NCBI GenBank assembly: GCA_035361075.1
Contig: DAOSBX010000014.1
Location: forward strand, 1-64,000
Length of the DNA stretch: 64,000 bases
Reading direction: 5' to 3'
From: Candidatus Hydrogenedens sp.
GTDB taxonomy: Bacteria > Hydrogenedentota > Hydrogenedentia > Hydrogenedentales > Hydrogenedentaceae
The translations under genes were made by a program, and so were the position numbers. Shown here in pieces: positions 44,080 to 52,032 of the stretch. The notes beneath the pieces are model-generated. The model was not told where the DNA came from and searched no databases. It saw only the letters and a program-made list of their open reading frames with translations. Numbering within the stretch: position 1 is the first letter of the stretch; each line of letters begins with the position of its first letter.

Positions 44080-46005
44080 TTAATCGCCAATTAGTGTGTT
44101 TAATTTTTCAAGGTCAGAGGTTGGTTTATTGGAAGTAGGTTTGTTTTCTCCCTCCCCAGTTTTTTCTTTATCTTTACCTAATATAGAGGAGATGAGTTGT
44201 TGATTAATTTTTATAGGTACACCACTTTTCATGGCTTTTTCACGCAAGTATAGTCGGTAGTCCTCTAAAATCTCGTTTTGAGCCATACGTAGTTCCATAT
44301 CTAATAGTTTTTTCCGTTCTTCCTCCATTTTTTCCTTATCAGCATCTGTTGGAGGAGTCTTTTCTAAAAGCTGTACGAAATAGTTGTCGTTATTGAAATC
44401 TTTAATCGGTCCTACCAAGGCACCTACGTCTTTATCCTCGATTTTTTCAAAGATAGCTTCAGGTGAAATCATCAACCCTTCTTGATAAAGATAATCTTTG
44501 GCTGTAAAAGGTTTACTTATTTCTTTAACTTCGACATTTAAATCTGGAAACAGATTTGGCAAATCGTCAATCGATTTTGCTTCCGCAATAATCCTGTTCG
44601 TCAATTCTTCAACTTTTTTCTTATAATCATCTTTATTTTTTACTACAACAATATAATCCTTTTCTACACGTTCACGAACTTTTTCTAAAGGTGGAATTTC
44701 ACCTTTGACACGTTCTATAACTTTTGCAATGAATATATTATCCCGAGCAGTAATCGTCTGATACTCTGCATCTTTTTCTGTGTCAGTGAATGCACCTCTT
44801 AACTGGTATACATCAAACATATTGACTCCTGGGATTTTGGTTGAGTCTTTTGAGAAAGGTCCTATTTTTTCTATTACTAAATTTTTCTCCCCTGCTATTT
44901 TTTCTAAACTTTTTTCCTGATTTGCTTTTTCTGCTATTGATTTGGCTTCTTCTTCCCTTGCTTTCTTTTCTTCATCCGTTAATGATGCACGAATCATGAT
45001 TTGACGAGCATGAACTTCTCTTTTCCCAGTTTCCTGGTTTGTCCGCTCTTCTTCTACCTTAAAAATATAATATGCACCGAATGTATAAATGGGTTCATTA
45101 ATCTCACCAACGTTCAAGGTGAATAATAATTCTCGATGTGGTGGGTCATTCTCACGTGGTGATTGCCAACCCATATCTCCACCATTTTTGGTTTGTTGGT
45201 CTGAATATGTATCGGCTAATGTTGCGAAATCTTCTCCTTGCTTTGCTTTATTATATGCTTCAATAGCCTTATCTGGAACAGGTGGTACTAATGAGATACG
45301 TACTGTTTCGATTGTTATTGAGTCAGGGTCGCGATAGATTTCTTTATGTTCTTCAAAATATGTGTTGAGGTCTTCATCTTTTATCTCTATTTTGGGTTCT
45401 ACTTTGGCATATTTGATACGAATTTTAGTAAAACTGTTTTTAACTTTTTTGTCGATAGTTGTTGGGTCAAATCTTGCAGGTGCTAATAAAGCGTTAATAA
45501 ATACCTGTCGAGAAATGGATTTTTGCAAATCGGCATAAATTTCGTTCCAGTTGATTTTCCCTTTATTGGCATCGACCCAGGCATTCCACGCATCGCGGTC
45601 AAATTTTCCATCTTCCGTTTTAAATTGAGGCCAATTTTGCATTTGTTCAATTAATAGGCTACGGTCTACCTTAAAGTTTCGTTTTTGTTCCTCTAACGTA
45701 ATAAGGTTGGAGTCTATCATTTGTTGTAAAATTTTATCTGTTTCACCTGATTTCTCGAGTTCTTCAATTGTGGCTGGTTTATCGGGCATAGACCTTTGCT
45801 GAATAAGCATATTTAAATTTCTACGAAATTCACTTTCTAATACGGGTAAATTTGCAACAGTTGCCACTGGGTTATCTTTAAATTCAGGAGTGGCTGACCT
45901 GTATTTACCAGGCATCCCGAAAAATAGAACAAATGGCACTGCAATGACAAGAACTACAAACAATAAAATAGCACGACGATGTTTTCTCATTAAATCTTGA
46001 ATCAT
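44080..46005 (-). CDS. PpiD/SurA-like membrane-anchored peptidyl-prolyl isomerase
   Basis: A 641-residue periplasmic folding factor held by one N-terminal helix (about 13-31, after RKHRR). A SurA/PpiD-type helical N-domain (about 45-215) is followed by a parvulin domain (about 228-335) containing FATLADTYSDQQTKNGGDMGW and the strand GAYYIFKVEEERT, then a second helix-rich stretch to the C-terminus. Order and length fit PpiD, which handles proteins leaving the Sec channel. The tail is charged and disordered. It lies 78 bp upstream of pabBC in transcription order; a functional link is unlikely. Confidence 0.85.
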   Translation of the reverse strand: MIQDLMRKHRRAILLFVVLVIAVPFVLFFGMPGKYRSATPEFKDNPVATVANLPVLESEFRRNLNMLIQQRSMPDKPATIEELEKSGETDKILQQMIDSNLITLEEQKRNFKVDRSLLIEQMQNWPQFKTEDGKFDRDAWNAWVDANKGKINWNEIYADLQKSISRQVFINALLAPARFDPTTIDKKVKNSFTKIRIKYAKVEPKIEIKDEDLNTYFEEHKEIYRDPDSITIETVRISLVPPVPDKAIEAYNKAKQGEDFATLADTYSDQQTKNGGDMGWQSPRENDPPHRELLFTLNVGEINEPIYTFGAYYIFKVEEERTNQETGKREVHARQIMIRASLTDEEKKAREEEAKSIAEKANQEKSLEKIAGEKNLVIEKIGPFSKDSTKIPGVNMFDVYQLRGAFTDTEKDAEYQTITARDNIFIAKVIERVKGEIPPLEKVRERVEKDYIVVVKNKDDYKKKVEELTNRIIAEAKSIDDLPNLFPDLNVEVKEISKPFTAKDYLYQEGLMISPEAIFEKIEDKDVGALVGPIKDFNNDNYFVQLLEKTPPTDADKEKMEEERKKLLDMELRMAQNEILEDYRLYLREKAMKSGVPIKINQQLISSILGKDKEKTGEGENKPTSNKPTSDLEKLNTLIGD

Positions 46006-46148
46006 AGATACAAACCTTTTATACTTTAATCCAGTTAAAGATTTTACGTTTGAAATTAGTATTTAGTTACAAATCAGGGATTTTGTTAATTGAACATTAA
46101 ATGTATCATAATTGGTGTTTTATACTCAAATACGATAGGACTCGATAT

Positions 46149-47204
46149 ATGCTAAAAAAAGGACAAAACCAAGAAATTTTGTGGGTTTATAGAAGGCTTT
46201 ACATGTATATGCTGAGTTCTATCGTTATATTAAGTTCTGCCCTATTAGTTCTGATGTTACCAGTTCAATCAGAAGGTAACACGTTACGTCAACTAAGAAT
46301 TCCTACCGCAGTTGATAATCGGAAAACAATCGAAACATGGCAGGAAGAAGTTCATAAAAAATTATCCAAGATAGTATCTCTACCTGACCAAAAACCCACG
46401 TCTTTCGAAACGGAAAAAATAAATGAGGAAATGAGAGAAGGGTATAAATTAGAAGAGTTTAAGATTCAAAGCACTCTTCAAAGGAGTATTCATGTTTGTG
46501 TTGGTGTTCCACTAACAGATAAACCGAAGAAATTTCCTGCAGTCGTTTGTATTCATGGGCATGGTGGAAATCGTTATACTGCTTTTGAAAAAGAGCCAAC
46601 TCCCTATCATGAGTTTGGAAAAAGACTACTTGAAAATGGATATATCGTTATAACTACGGATGTAGGTCAGCATGATATTTATGAGCAAGGTAGAACGTTG
46701 ATTGGTGAACGACTCTGGGATTTAATCCGTTGTGTAGACTACCTTGAAACACTTCCTTTTGTAGATGCAAATCGAATAGGTTGTGCTGGTTTGTCATTAG
46801 GAGGTGAGATGGCGATGTGGTTAGGAGCGATAGATACGCGAATTAAGGCAACTGCTGTTTGTGGTTTTCTTACTTATATGGATCAGATGGAGAAAAATCA
46901 TTGTATGTGTTGGAAATTTGAGGGACTTCGTGAATTGGTAGATTTTCCCGATATTTATGCTATGATGGCACCCCGTGCCTTACAATGTCAGAATGGAGAA
47001 AAAGAACCGCCAGACCAGTTTCCACCATCATTAGCACAAAAGGGATGGTCAGAGATAATATCTGTTTATCGAGTGTTTAATGCAGAAAATCAAGCAGAAC
47101 TAATTATCCATTCTGGTGGACATGAAATAGCAATAAAGCCATTAATAGTATTCTTTGAAAAGCATTTAAAAGGCCAGACGAGTCAGACGAATCGGACAGG
47201 TTAA
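46149..47204 (+). CDS. Exported alpha/beta hydrolase (dienelactone hydrolase/acetyl-esterase type)
   Basis: A 351-residue predicted exported esterase. The N-terminal basic stretch and hydrophobic run (about 19-38) form a signal peptide or anchor. The hydrolase has the oxyanion strand VCIHGHGGN, the nucleophile elbow G-L-S-L-G-G (CAGLSLGGEMA), an acidic residue after the later strand (PPDQFP or GEKEPP region) and the catalytic His in SGGHEI. It resembles acetyl-xylan and sugar esterases. I place the start at 46149, eight bases after AGGA; the frame opens 16 codons earlier. The C-terminus ends GQTSQTNRTG, encoded by minisatellite array C, and the stop overlaps the convergent queF end by four bases. 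Confidence 0.8.
   Translation: MLKKGQNQEILWVYRRLYMYMLSSIVILSSALLVLMLPVQSEGNTLRQLRIPTAVDNRKTIETWQEEVHKKLSKIVSLPDQKPTSFETEKINEEMREGYKLEEFKIQSTLQRSIHVCVGVPLTDKPKKFPAVVCIHGHGGNRYTAFEKEPTPYHEFGKRLLENGYIVITTDVGQHDIYEQGRTLIGERLWDLIRCVDYLETLPFVDANRIGCAGLSLGGEMAMWLGAIDTRIKATAVCGFLTYMDQMEKNHCMCWKFEGLRELVDFPDIYAMMAPRALQCQNGEKEPPDQFPPSLAQKGWSEIISVYRVFNAENQAELIIHSGGHEIAIKPLIVFFEKHLKGQTSQTNRTG
47173..47199. repeat. 9-bp minisatellite array C (GTCRGACNN), three units
   Basis: Units GCCAGACGA, GTCAGACGA, ATCGGACAG form the last nine codons of the exported esterase, read in a different frame from arrays A and D, giving Gln-Thr-Ser-type residues. The array sits at the point where esterase and queF stop codons overlap. 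Confidence 0.85.
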
Positions 47205-47695
47205 GGTGTTTTTCCTTTGCTCCATTCTTCGGGGGAACCCATTATGTCAGCATCATAAGAAGCAGATACCGTGCTGGATATGCCACCTCTTGGGTTACAT
47301 TCTATTACAATAGACATTTTACGAGGTCGACAAGCAAAAACGAGGTCCTCTAACATACGATTTACCAGATGCTCATACCAGATACCTACATCCCGATAGG
47401 ATAACAAATAGTATTTTAATGAACGGAGTTCCAAACAATATTTATCTGGCACATAGCGAATGGTTACCTTTGCGAAATCGGGTAGTCCAGAAAAGGGACA
47501 CACAGAGGTAAACTCATCTGTCGTTGAAACAATTTCCATGTTTCTGCCTGATTCTGTTGTTGCATACTCATATTCAAAACATTCTAAACAGGTACTCTCT
47601 ATTGCCTCTGGCCCTTTGAATGAGAGGGTTTTCCCTTGAGGTTTAAAATTACGAATGACCTTTACCTTACGTGTTGTGTTTTTCTTCTTTTCCAT
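47201..47695 (-). CDS. queF: NADPH-dependent 7-cyano-7-deazaguanine reductase
   Basis: A 164-residue unimodular QueF, which reduces preQ0 to preQ1 in queuosine synthesis. The nucleophile Cys66 and Asp73 sit in FTSVCPFSGLPDF, ELRSLKYYLLSYRDVGIWYEH contains the substrate-binding Glu, and NPRGGI closes the domain. At the position after GIW there is Tyr where many enzymes have His; the catalytic Cys, Asp and Glu are kept. I choose the second ATG (47695) because AAGG is eight bases from it and only two from the first. It is convergent with the esterase gene. Confidence 0.93.
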   Translation of the reverse strand: MEKKKNTTRKVKVIRNFKPQGKTLSFKGPEAIESTCLECFEYEYATTESGRNMEIVSTTDEFTSVCPFSGLPDFAKVTIRYVPDKYCLELRSLKYYLLSYRDVGIWYEHLVNRMLEDLVFACRPRKMSIVIECNPRGGISSTVSASYDADIMGSPEEWSKGKTP

Positions 47696-47784
47696 TGTCA
47701 TTGCCTTTTTTAAGGTTTATTAATATGTATTCTATTCAATGATATAATACGATAAAAGGCTATTTATTTAAAAGGAAATATATA

Positions 47785-49830
47785 GTGCTATTGCGTGTTT
47801 TATTGGGAGTAGTTCTTATTATTTTAATCGGTATAGGAGTTTTTGTTTTTTTTGAAGGAGCAATACGTTCATTTTTTGGTATTGATGACTCTATAACGCC
47901 TCAGATTCCATTAGGTCCTGCTTCACCTTTGAATGAAACAGGTTTGCCCCGATATGAACTTCAAAGTCCTGTGCTTAAAAATAAGTCTTTAATTTTTGAA
48001 CATGTTTCTTTACCGATACATCGCCATCAGTTATTTGATTTTGGTGTGGCAGATATTAATCAAGATGGATTGTTAGATGTTTTTTCCAGTAATTGTAATT
48101 TTCGCCCATCCATTTTATTAAATCGCGGTGGCCTTACTTTTGAGAATGCTGTGCGTGAACTTCAATTGGGTTTGCTACCAGAGTTGTCTGAGTTTGCTTG
48201 TAGCATGGAACCACCTAAAGTTGTGGAAGTTGGTTTGTATATTTACTATTTATGGCAGAAACTTCATATTTACTATCTACCTTCATCCACATTGACTCGT
48301 AAAATTACTGTCGATATTCGTGTGCCTCACAAGCGTACTAATTTGATTGAGCATCAGGGAGATATCATCGTACACAAGATTATAGAACAAGGGAAGGAAG
48401 ATGAAATTGGGGAAACACATTATAATTTAATTTTTGAACGGGAAGCACTCGTGGTACTTGATATTGACCGACCTTCCATTCCAGTGGAATTCAAGATTTC
48501 AGATGAATTACCTCTAAATAAGATCTATATTGGAACTTGTAAAATGTCACCTACTAAACATCATTTTACATTAAATACATTTGATCGTCACACCTATTCT
48601 TGGGCTGATATTAATAATGATGGTAGAATGGATGTTTTTTCGGGACGTGGTGGGTTGAGAGGAAGTCCAGAATATGAATATCTTCGAAGACAATTAAAAG
48701 ACCAACTTTTTATTAATAAAGATAATAACTGGTTTGAGAATGTATATGATGATTCTGGCCTTGTAAATTGTGGTTGTGGAACACGGAAGTCATATTGGGT
48801 GAATATAGATAATGATAAGTCCCCTGAATTATTTGTGATATGTGCTCGTAATGAGCCTTGTAGATTATTCCGTAGAGAGACCCAAAATGAAAAATATAAG
48901 GAGTGTTCAGAACTCTTTGGCTTAAATATTATAGGGGAACAGCCTTGTTTTTGGTTTGATATGAACGACGATGGTTTTATCGATTTACTGTCTTTTTATG
49001 ATGATAAACTTTGTGCATTTGTCAACCAGAATGGAACTCAATTCCGCAAAGAATCGATTTCTAATGAAGGAAATATTATTTTAACACCCGCATTTTTATC
49101 GGCATGCGATTTTGATAACGATGGACAATTAGAATTCTTTTTTGCAAACCATGAGACATTTAAGACATTTCTCATAAGGCACATTGAGAATACTCATTTT
49201 GAGTGGCTTGAACCTAACCAATATGGGTTGCCTGAAAAATCGTTATGGGCGAGTTGGGCAGATTTTAATAATGATGGTTTTGATGATTTTATTTCAATCC
49301 CAGAAGGGGTATTTATAAACAATAACGGTGCATCTTTTACATCCACAAGTATATTATCTTTGAATCATATTCCTGTTACAGAAATGGTAGATGCAAGGGT
49401 TGAATGTTTTGACGGAGATAACGATGGAAAACAGGATGTTATTTTAGGCTATCGTATTCATGGTGATACGCCATCTGGTTATGGTCCATGGTGGTATTTA
49501 AGTTTTTTTCATAATCTCAGTATAACAGGGAATTGGGTTCAGTTTGAACTTTATGGGCCTGAGGGTAATCCTCAGTCTTTTGGGACAAAGGTACTATGTA
49601 AAACTGAAGAGGGATGGAGTAAAGTTCGTGTGGTTGGTGAATCAGAGCATTCTCGTTCAAATCAGGGACACTATCGTCTTTATTTTGGCTTGGGCGATTC
49701 ATGGGAATTGCCTTACTTTATTATTAGTTCACAAAATAAAGTAATAAAAGAACTTCGTGATATAGTTCCTAATCGGTTGATACGACAAATAATTGAAATG
49801 AATGACATTCAAAGTGGAGATGTCAAATAA
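47785..49830 (+). CDS. Membrane-anchored FG-GAP/VCBS repeat protein with ASPIC/UnbV domain
   Basis: A 681-residue surface protein. A GTG start (AAAGGA upstream) opens onto one membrane helix (about 3-26). Seven Asp-rich repeats of the FG-GAP/VCBS type follow, each with a calcium-binding-like loop (ADINQDGLLDVF, ADINNDGRMDVF, DMNDDGFIDLL, DFDNDGQLEFF, ADFNNDGFDDFI, DGDNDGKQDVI), consistent with a beta-propeller. Between the first and second lies an insertion of about 130 residues that could be a separate domain. The C-terminal WVQFELYGPEG to YRLYFGLGDS stretch fits the ASPIC/UnbV module. Such proteins bind ligands at the cell surface; the partner is unknown. Confidence 0.82.
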   Translation: MLLRVLLGVVLIILIGIGVFVFFEGAIRSFFGIDDSITPQIPLGPASPLNETGLPRYELQSPVLKNKSLIFEHVSLPIHRHQLFDFGVADINQDGLLDVFSSNCNFRPSILLNRGGLTFENAVRELQLGLLPELSEFACSMEPPKVVEVGLYIYYLWQKLHIYYLPSSTLTRKITVDIRVPHKRTNLIEHQGDIIVHKIIEQGKEDEIGETHYNLIFEREALVVLDIDRPSIPVEFKISDELPLNKIYIGTCKMSPTKHHFTLNTFDRHTYSWADINNDGRMDVFSGRGGLRGSPEYEYLRRQLKDQLFINKDNNWFENVYDDSGLVNCGCGTRKSYWVNIDNDKSPELFVICARNEPCRLFRRETQNEKYKECSELFGLNIIGEQPCFWFDMNDDGFIDLLSFYDDKLCAFVNQNGTQFRKESISNEGNIILTPAFLSACDFDNDGQLEFFFANHETFKTFLIRHIENTHFEWLEPNQYGLPEKSLWASWADFNNDGFDDFISIPEGVFINNNGASFTSTSILSLNHIPVTEMVDARVECFDGDNDGKQDVILGYRIHGDTPSGYGPWWYLSFFHNLSITGNWVQFELYGPEGNPQSFGTKVLCKTEEGWSKVRVVGESEHSRSNQGHYRLYFGLGDSWELPYFIISSQNKVIKELRDIVPNRLIRQIIEMNDIQSGDVK

Positions 49831-49842
49831 AATTCATTAATG

Positions 49843-51933
49843 TTATTTATACATATCTTTATTGGCGATGGTTTGCCATAGATTGCGGTTATAGAGAAAT
49901 GGGATGTAAACACCACCAATAACAGGTCGGGCACGGAATCCAACGCATTTACCTGTTTTTGTGTCGTACCAATCTGTTAATGGGATACGGTCAGGGGTTT
50001 CATTCATAAAACGATAAAATGGCAGGTATAGCGATAAAAAATCATCTTTGTCTTGTGTTAATGTTGCACACCATATTAACCAATCTGTTTTTGTATAGTC
50101 TTTACGACAATCCAGAGGTAGCCCATATTGATTTTGTTTTGTTTTGTAATATTCCATCTCCATCTTTTTTATTTCTGTTGGAAACAAATTAAGTTCCAGA
50201 ATGGCATCCCATACAAGGTTGTATTTCATACTCCATGTGTCACTTTTGTCGAAAGTAAGTCGAAAATGGTCATTATCTTTTGCACGTTCAATCCAATCTT
50301 GTGCCATCTTTTTTGCTAATTGCTCCCAATCTTGGGCAGTTGCAAGGTGCCGTTGTTGACACATTTTTGCGAAGGCACCTATAGCAACTATTGCTTTTAG
50401 CGACAAGTTAGTATTATGTGCAAGATGTCCCGCAAAATCATCGGTACATAGTTGATTTTCAGGATCTCCACCGTGGTTCTTCAGATAATTTGCCCACTGC
50501 TCAAGAAGTTCCCAATACTCTCGAGCGTAATCGATTTTGCCTGTAATTTCTGAGTATAAGGCGGTCATCAATATCATGTTTCCACATTCTTCTACAGGCA
50601 TTTGTCTTTCTAATATGAAAACATTCTTCTCTTTCCCGTAAACTTGACCGTTAGCTTTTGGATAAGTTCCAACATCATGGGGTGCAAAATCAAATGTCCA
50701 TTCGGGTGTTTGGGCAAATCTGAAAACAGGTTCAAGCATACCACGCAGTAAAGATGGGGTAAATAAAGCAAAGAAAGGTGATGCAGGATAGGAGACATCT
50801 ACCGTAGCAATACAGCCGTTAGAAAAGCATTCTTTATGAAAAAACCATGGGGTATTATCTTTCCCAACAACTACTTTTCCACTCCCCAAAACGTGCCTAT
50901 ACGTTAAGCCTACCAATAATGCATATTCAGGACTTACTTGTTTGGCAGATTCGTTTATTAAAAAGGAATCCCATTCTTCACACTTCTGTTTTAAGGTGGG
51001 GAATTCTTTGTAAGCTTCATCTAACAGTTGAGCAAAGTTATCACCAAATTCTTTCCAACACCAAGGTCTAAGTCTTTCATGCATAAACTCGATAGAATAA
51101 ATGTCATCATAACCAACCACTATGTATCTCGATTCTTTGGCTTGTGGTGATATATCTATTGGTATAGACACTGCCAATGCTACAGGATTTTCGCCCACTT
51201 CCTGGGGTGCAGTATTGCTATCTTTTTCTGGCAGTAATGTAGATTGTGTCCATGTATTTATTATGGATTTTCGCTCGCCAATGGATGTTTTTATTTTCTG
51301 GTTTGTAGAAGATGTTAGATATAGATAACCCCAGTCTATTCTCCTGTTATCCCCTGCTTTTTCAAGAATAGGCTGGTCAACGGTGCCTGCTTTCAGTAAT
51401 GTTAAACCTTGCGGTGATGTTTGTCTTTCACATTGGACTGTCTGCTGTTCAGTGTCTACACACCAATCTGTACCTATGTCAAAGTAAACCACTGCTTTAT
51501 GAGCATTGCCATCTATTGATGATAATTCAAATTCAACATAAGAAATAGGAGCAGTTAGCCAACGAAAATTTTCAGCGAGCATAGGTGTAATAAATGTTAA
51601 CTTAAAAGCAACACCAGCCCCTTCATATTGGTAAATTGTTCTGGTTGGATATACCTGACATGACTTTGTTTGAATTGCTTCACCTCCTACCTCTGGAGGA
51701 CCTATAAAACGATATAGTTTTCCATCCACTATAAGAAGTCCAACCATGGTTCTGGTTTTGCCTGTCCAGTGGTTACTCCATTGCTCAGTTAAGGTATCAG
51801 AGAAACTCCAAATGCTTGTATATGGGTCATGGACAACTAAAGGTATTGCAGGTGGACGAAAATTAGGAGGAAGTTCTGTTGCTTGAAGCATAAAATAGCC
51901 TGTTATGTTTAGTATCATAAAGGTCATTAGCAT
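49843..51933 (-). CDS. Glutaminase A-like exported protein (DUF4964/DUF5127/DUF4965/DUF1793)
   Basis: A 696-residue protein with a signal peptide (1-17). The opening PPAIPLVVHDPYTSIWSFSD and HWTGKTRTMVGLLIVDGK match the start of fungal glutaminase A (GtaA) and bacterial relatives. The middle (about 85-330) is the N-terminal sandwich domain, and about 340-690 the (alpha/alpha)6-like catalytic region, with DVSYPASPFFALFTP, DFAPHDVGTYPKANGQVYG and DDFAGHLAHNTNLSLKAI. Characterised members hydrolyse glutamine or related amides; other members may be glycosidases, so the substrate is uncertain. AAAGGG is seven bases before the ATG. It ends 12 bp from the convergent FG-GAP gene. Confidence 0.82.
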   Translation of the reverse strand: MLMTFMILNITGYFMLQATELPPNFRPPAIPLVVHDPYTSIWSFSDTLTEQWSNHWTGKTRTMVGLLIVDGKLYRFIGPPEVGGEAIQTKSCQVYPTRTIYQYEGAGVAFKLTFITPMLAENFRWLTAPISYVEFELSSIDGNAHKAVVYFDIGTDWCVDTEQQTVQCERQTSPQGLTLLKAGTVDQPILEKAGDNRRIDWGYLYLTSSTNQKIKTSIGERKSIINTWTQSTLLPEKDSNTAPQEVGENPVALAVSIPIDISPQAKESRYIVVGYDDIYSIEFMHERLRPWCWKEFGDNFAQLLDEAYKEFPTLKQKCEEWDSFLINESAKQVSPEYALLVGLTYRHVLGSGKVVVGKDNTPWFFHKECFSNGCIATVDVSYPASPFFALFTPSLLRGMLEPVFRFAQTPEWTFDFAPHDVGTYPKANGQVYGKEKNVFILERQMPVEECGNMILMTALYSEITGKIDYAREYWELLEQWANYLKNHGGDPENQLCTDDFAGHLAHNTNLSLKAIVAIGAFAKMCQQRHLATAQDWEQLAKKMAQDWIERAKDNDHFRLTFDKSDTWSMKYNLVWDAILELNLFPTEIKKMEMEYYKTKQNQYGLPLDCRKDYTKTDWLIWCATLTQDKDDFLSLYLPFYRFMNETPDRIPLTDWYDTKTGKCVGFRARPVIGGVYIPFLYNRNLWQTIANKDMYK

Positions 51934-52032
51934 AGTTCTACCCTTTCTATAAAATTGTTTTTTAAAAACAGTGTTACCTAAACAATGATATATCCGCTTT
52001 TAAGCAGTGGTGAAAACAAATTTTCTTGGTGG

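Noticed and set aside
47201..47695. QueF His-to-Tyr change as loss of function
   Set aside because: Catalytic Cys, Asp and substrate-binding Glu are all kept, and I believe Tyr at this site occurs in other active unimodular enzymes, so I do not treat it as an inactivating change.
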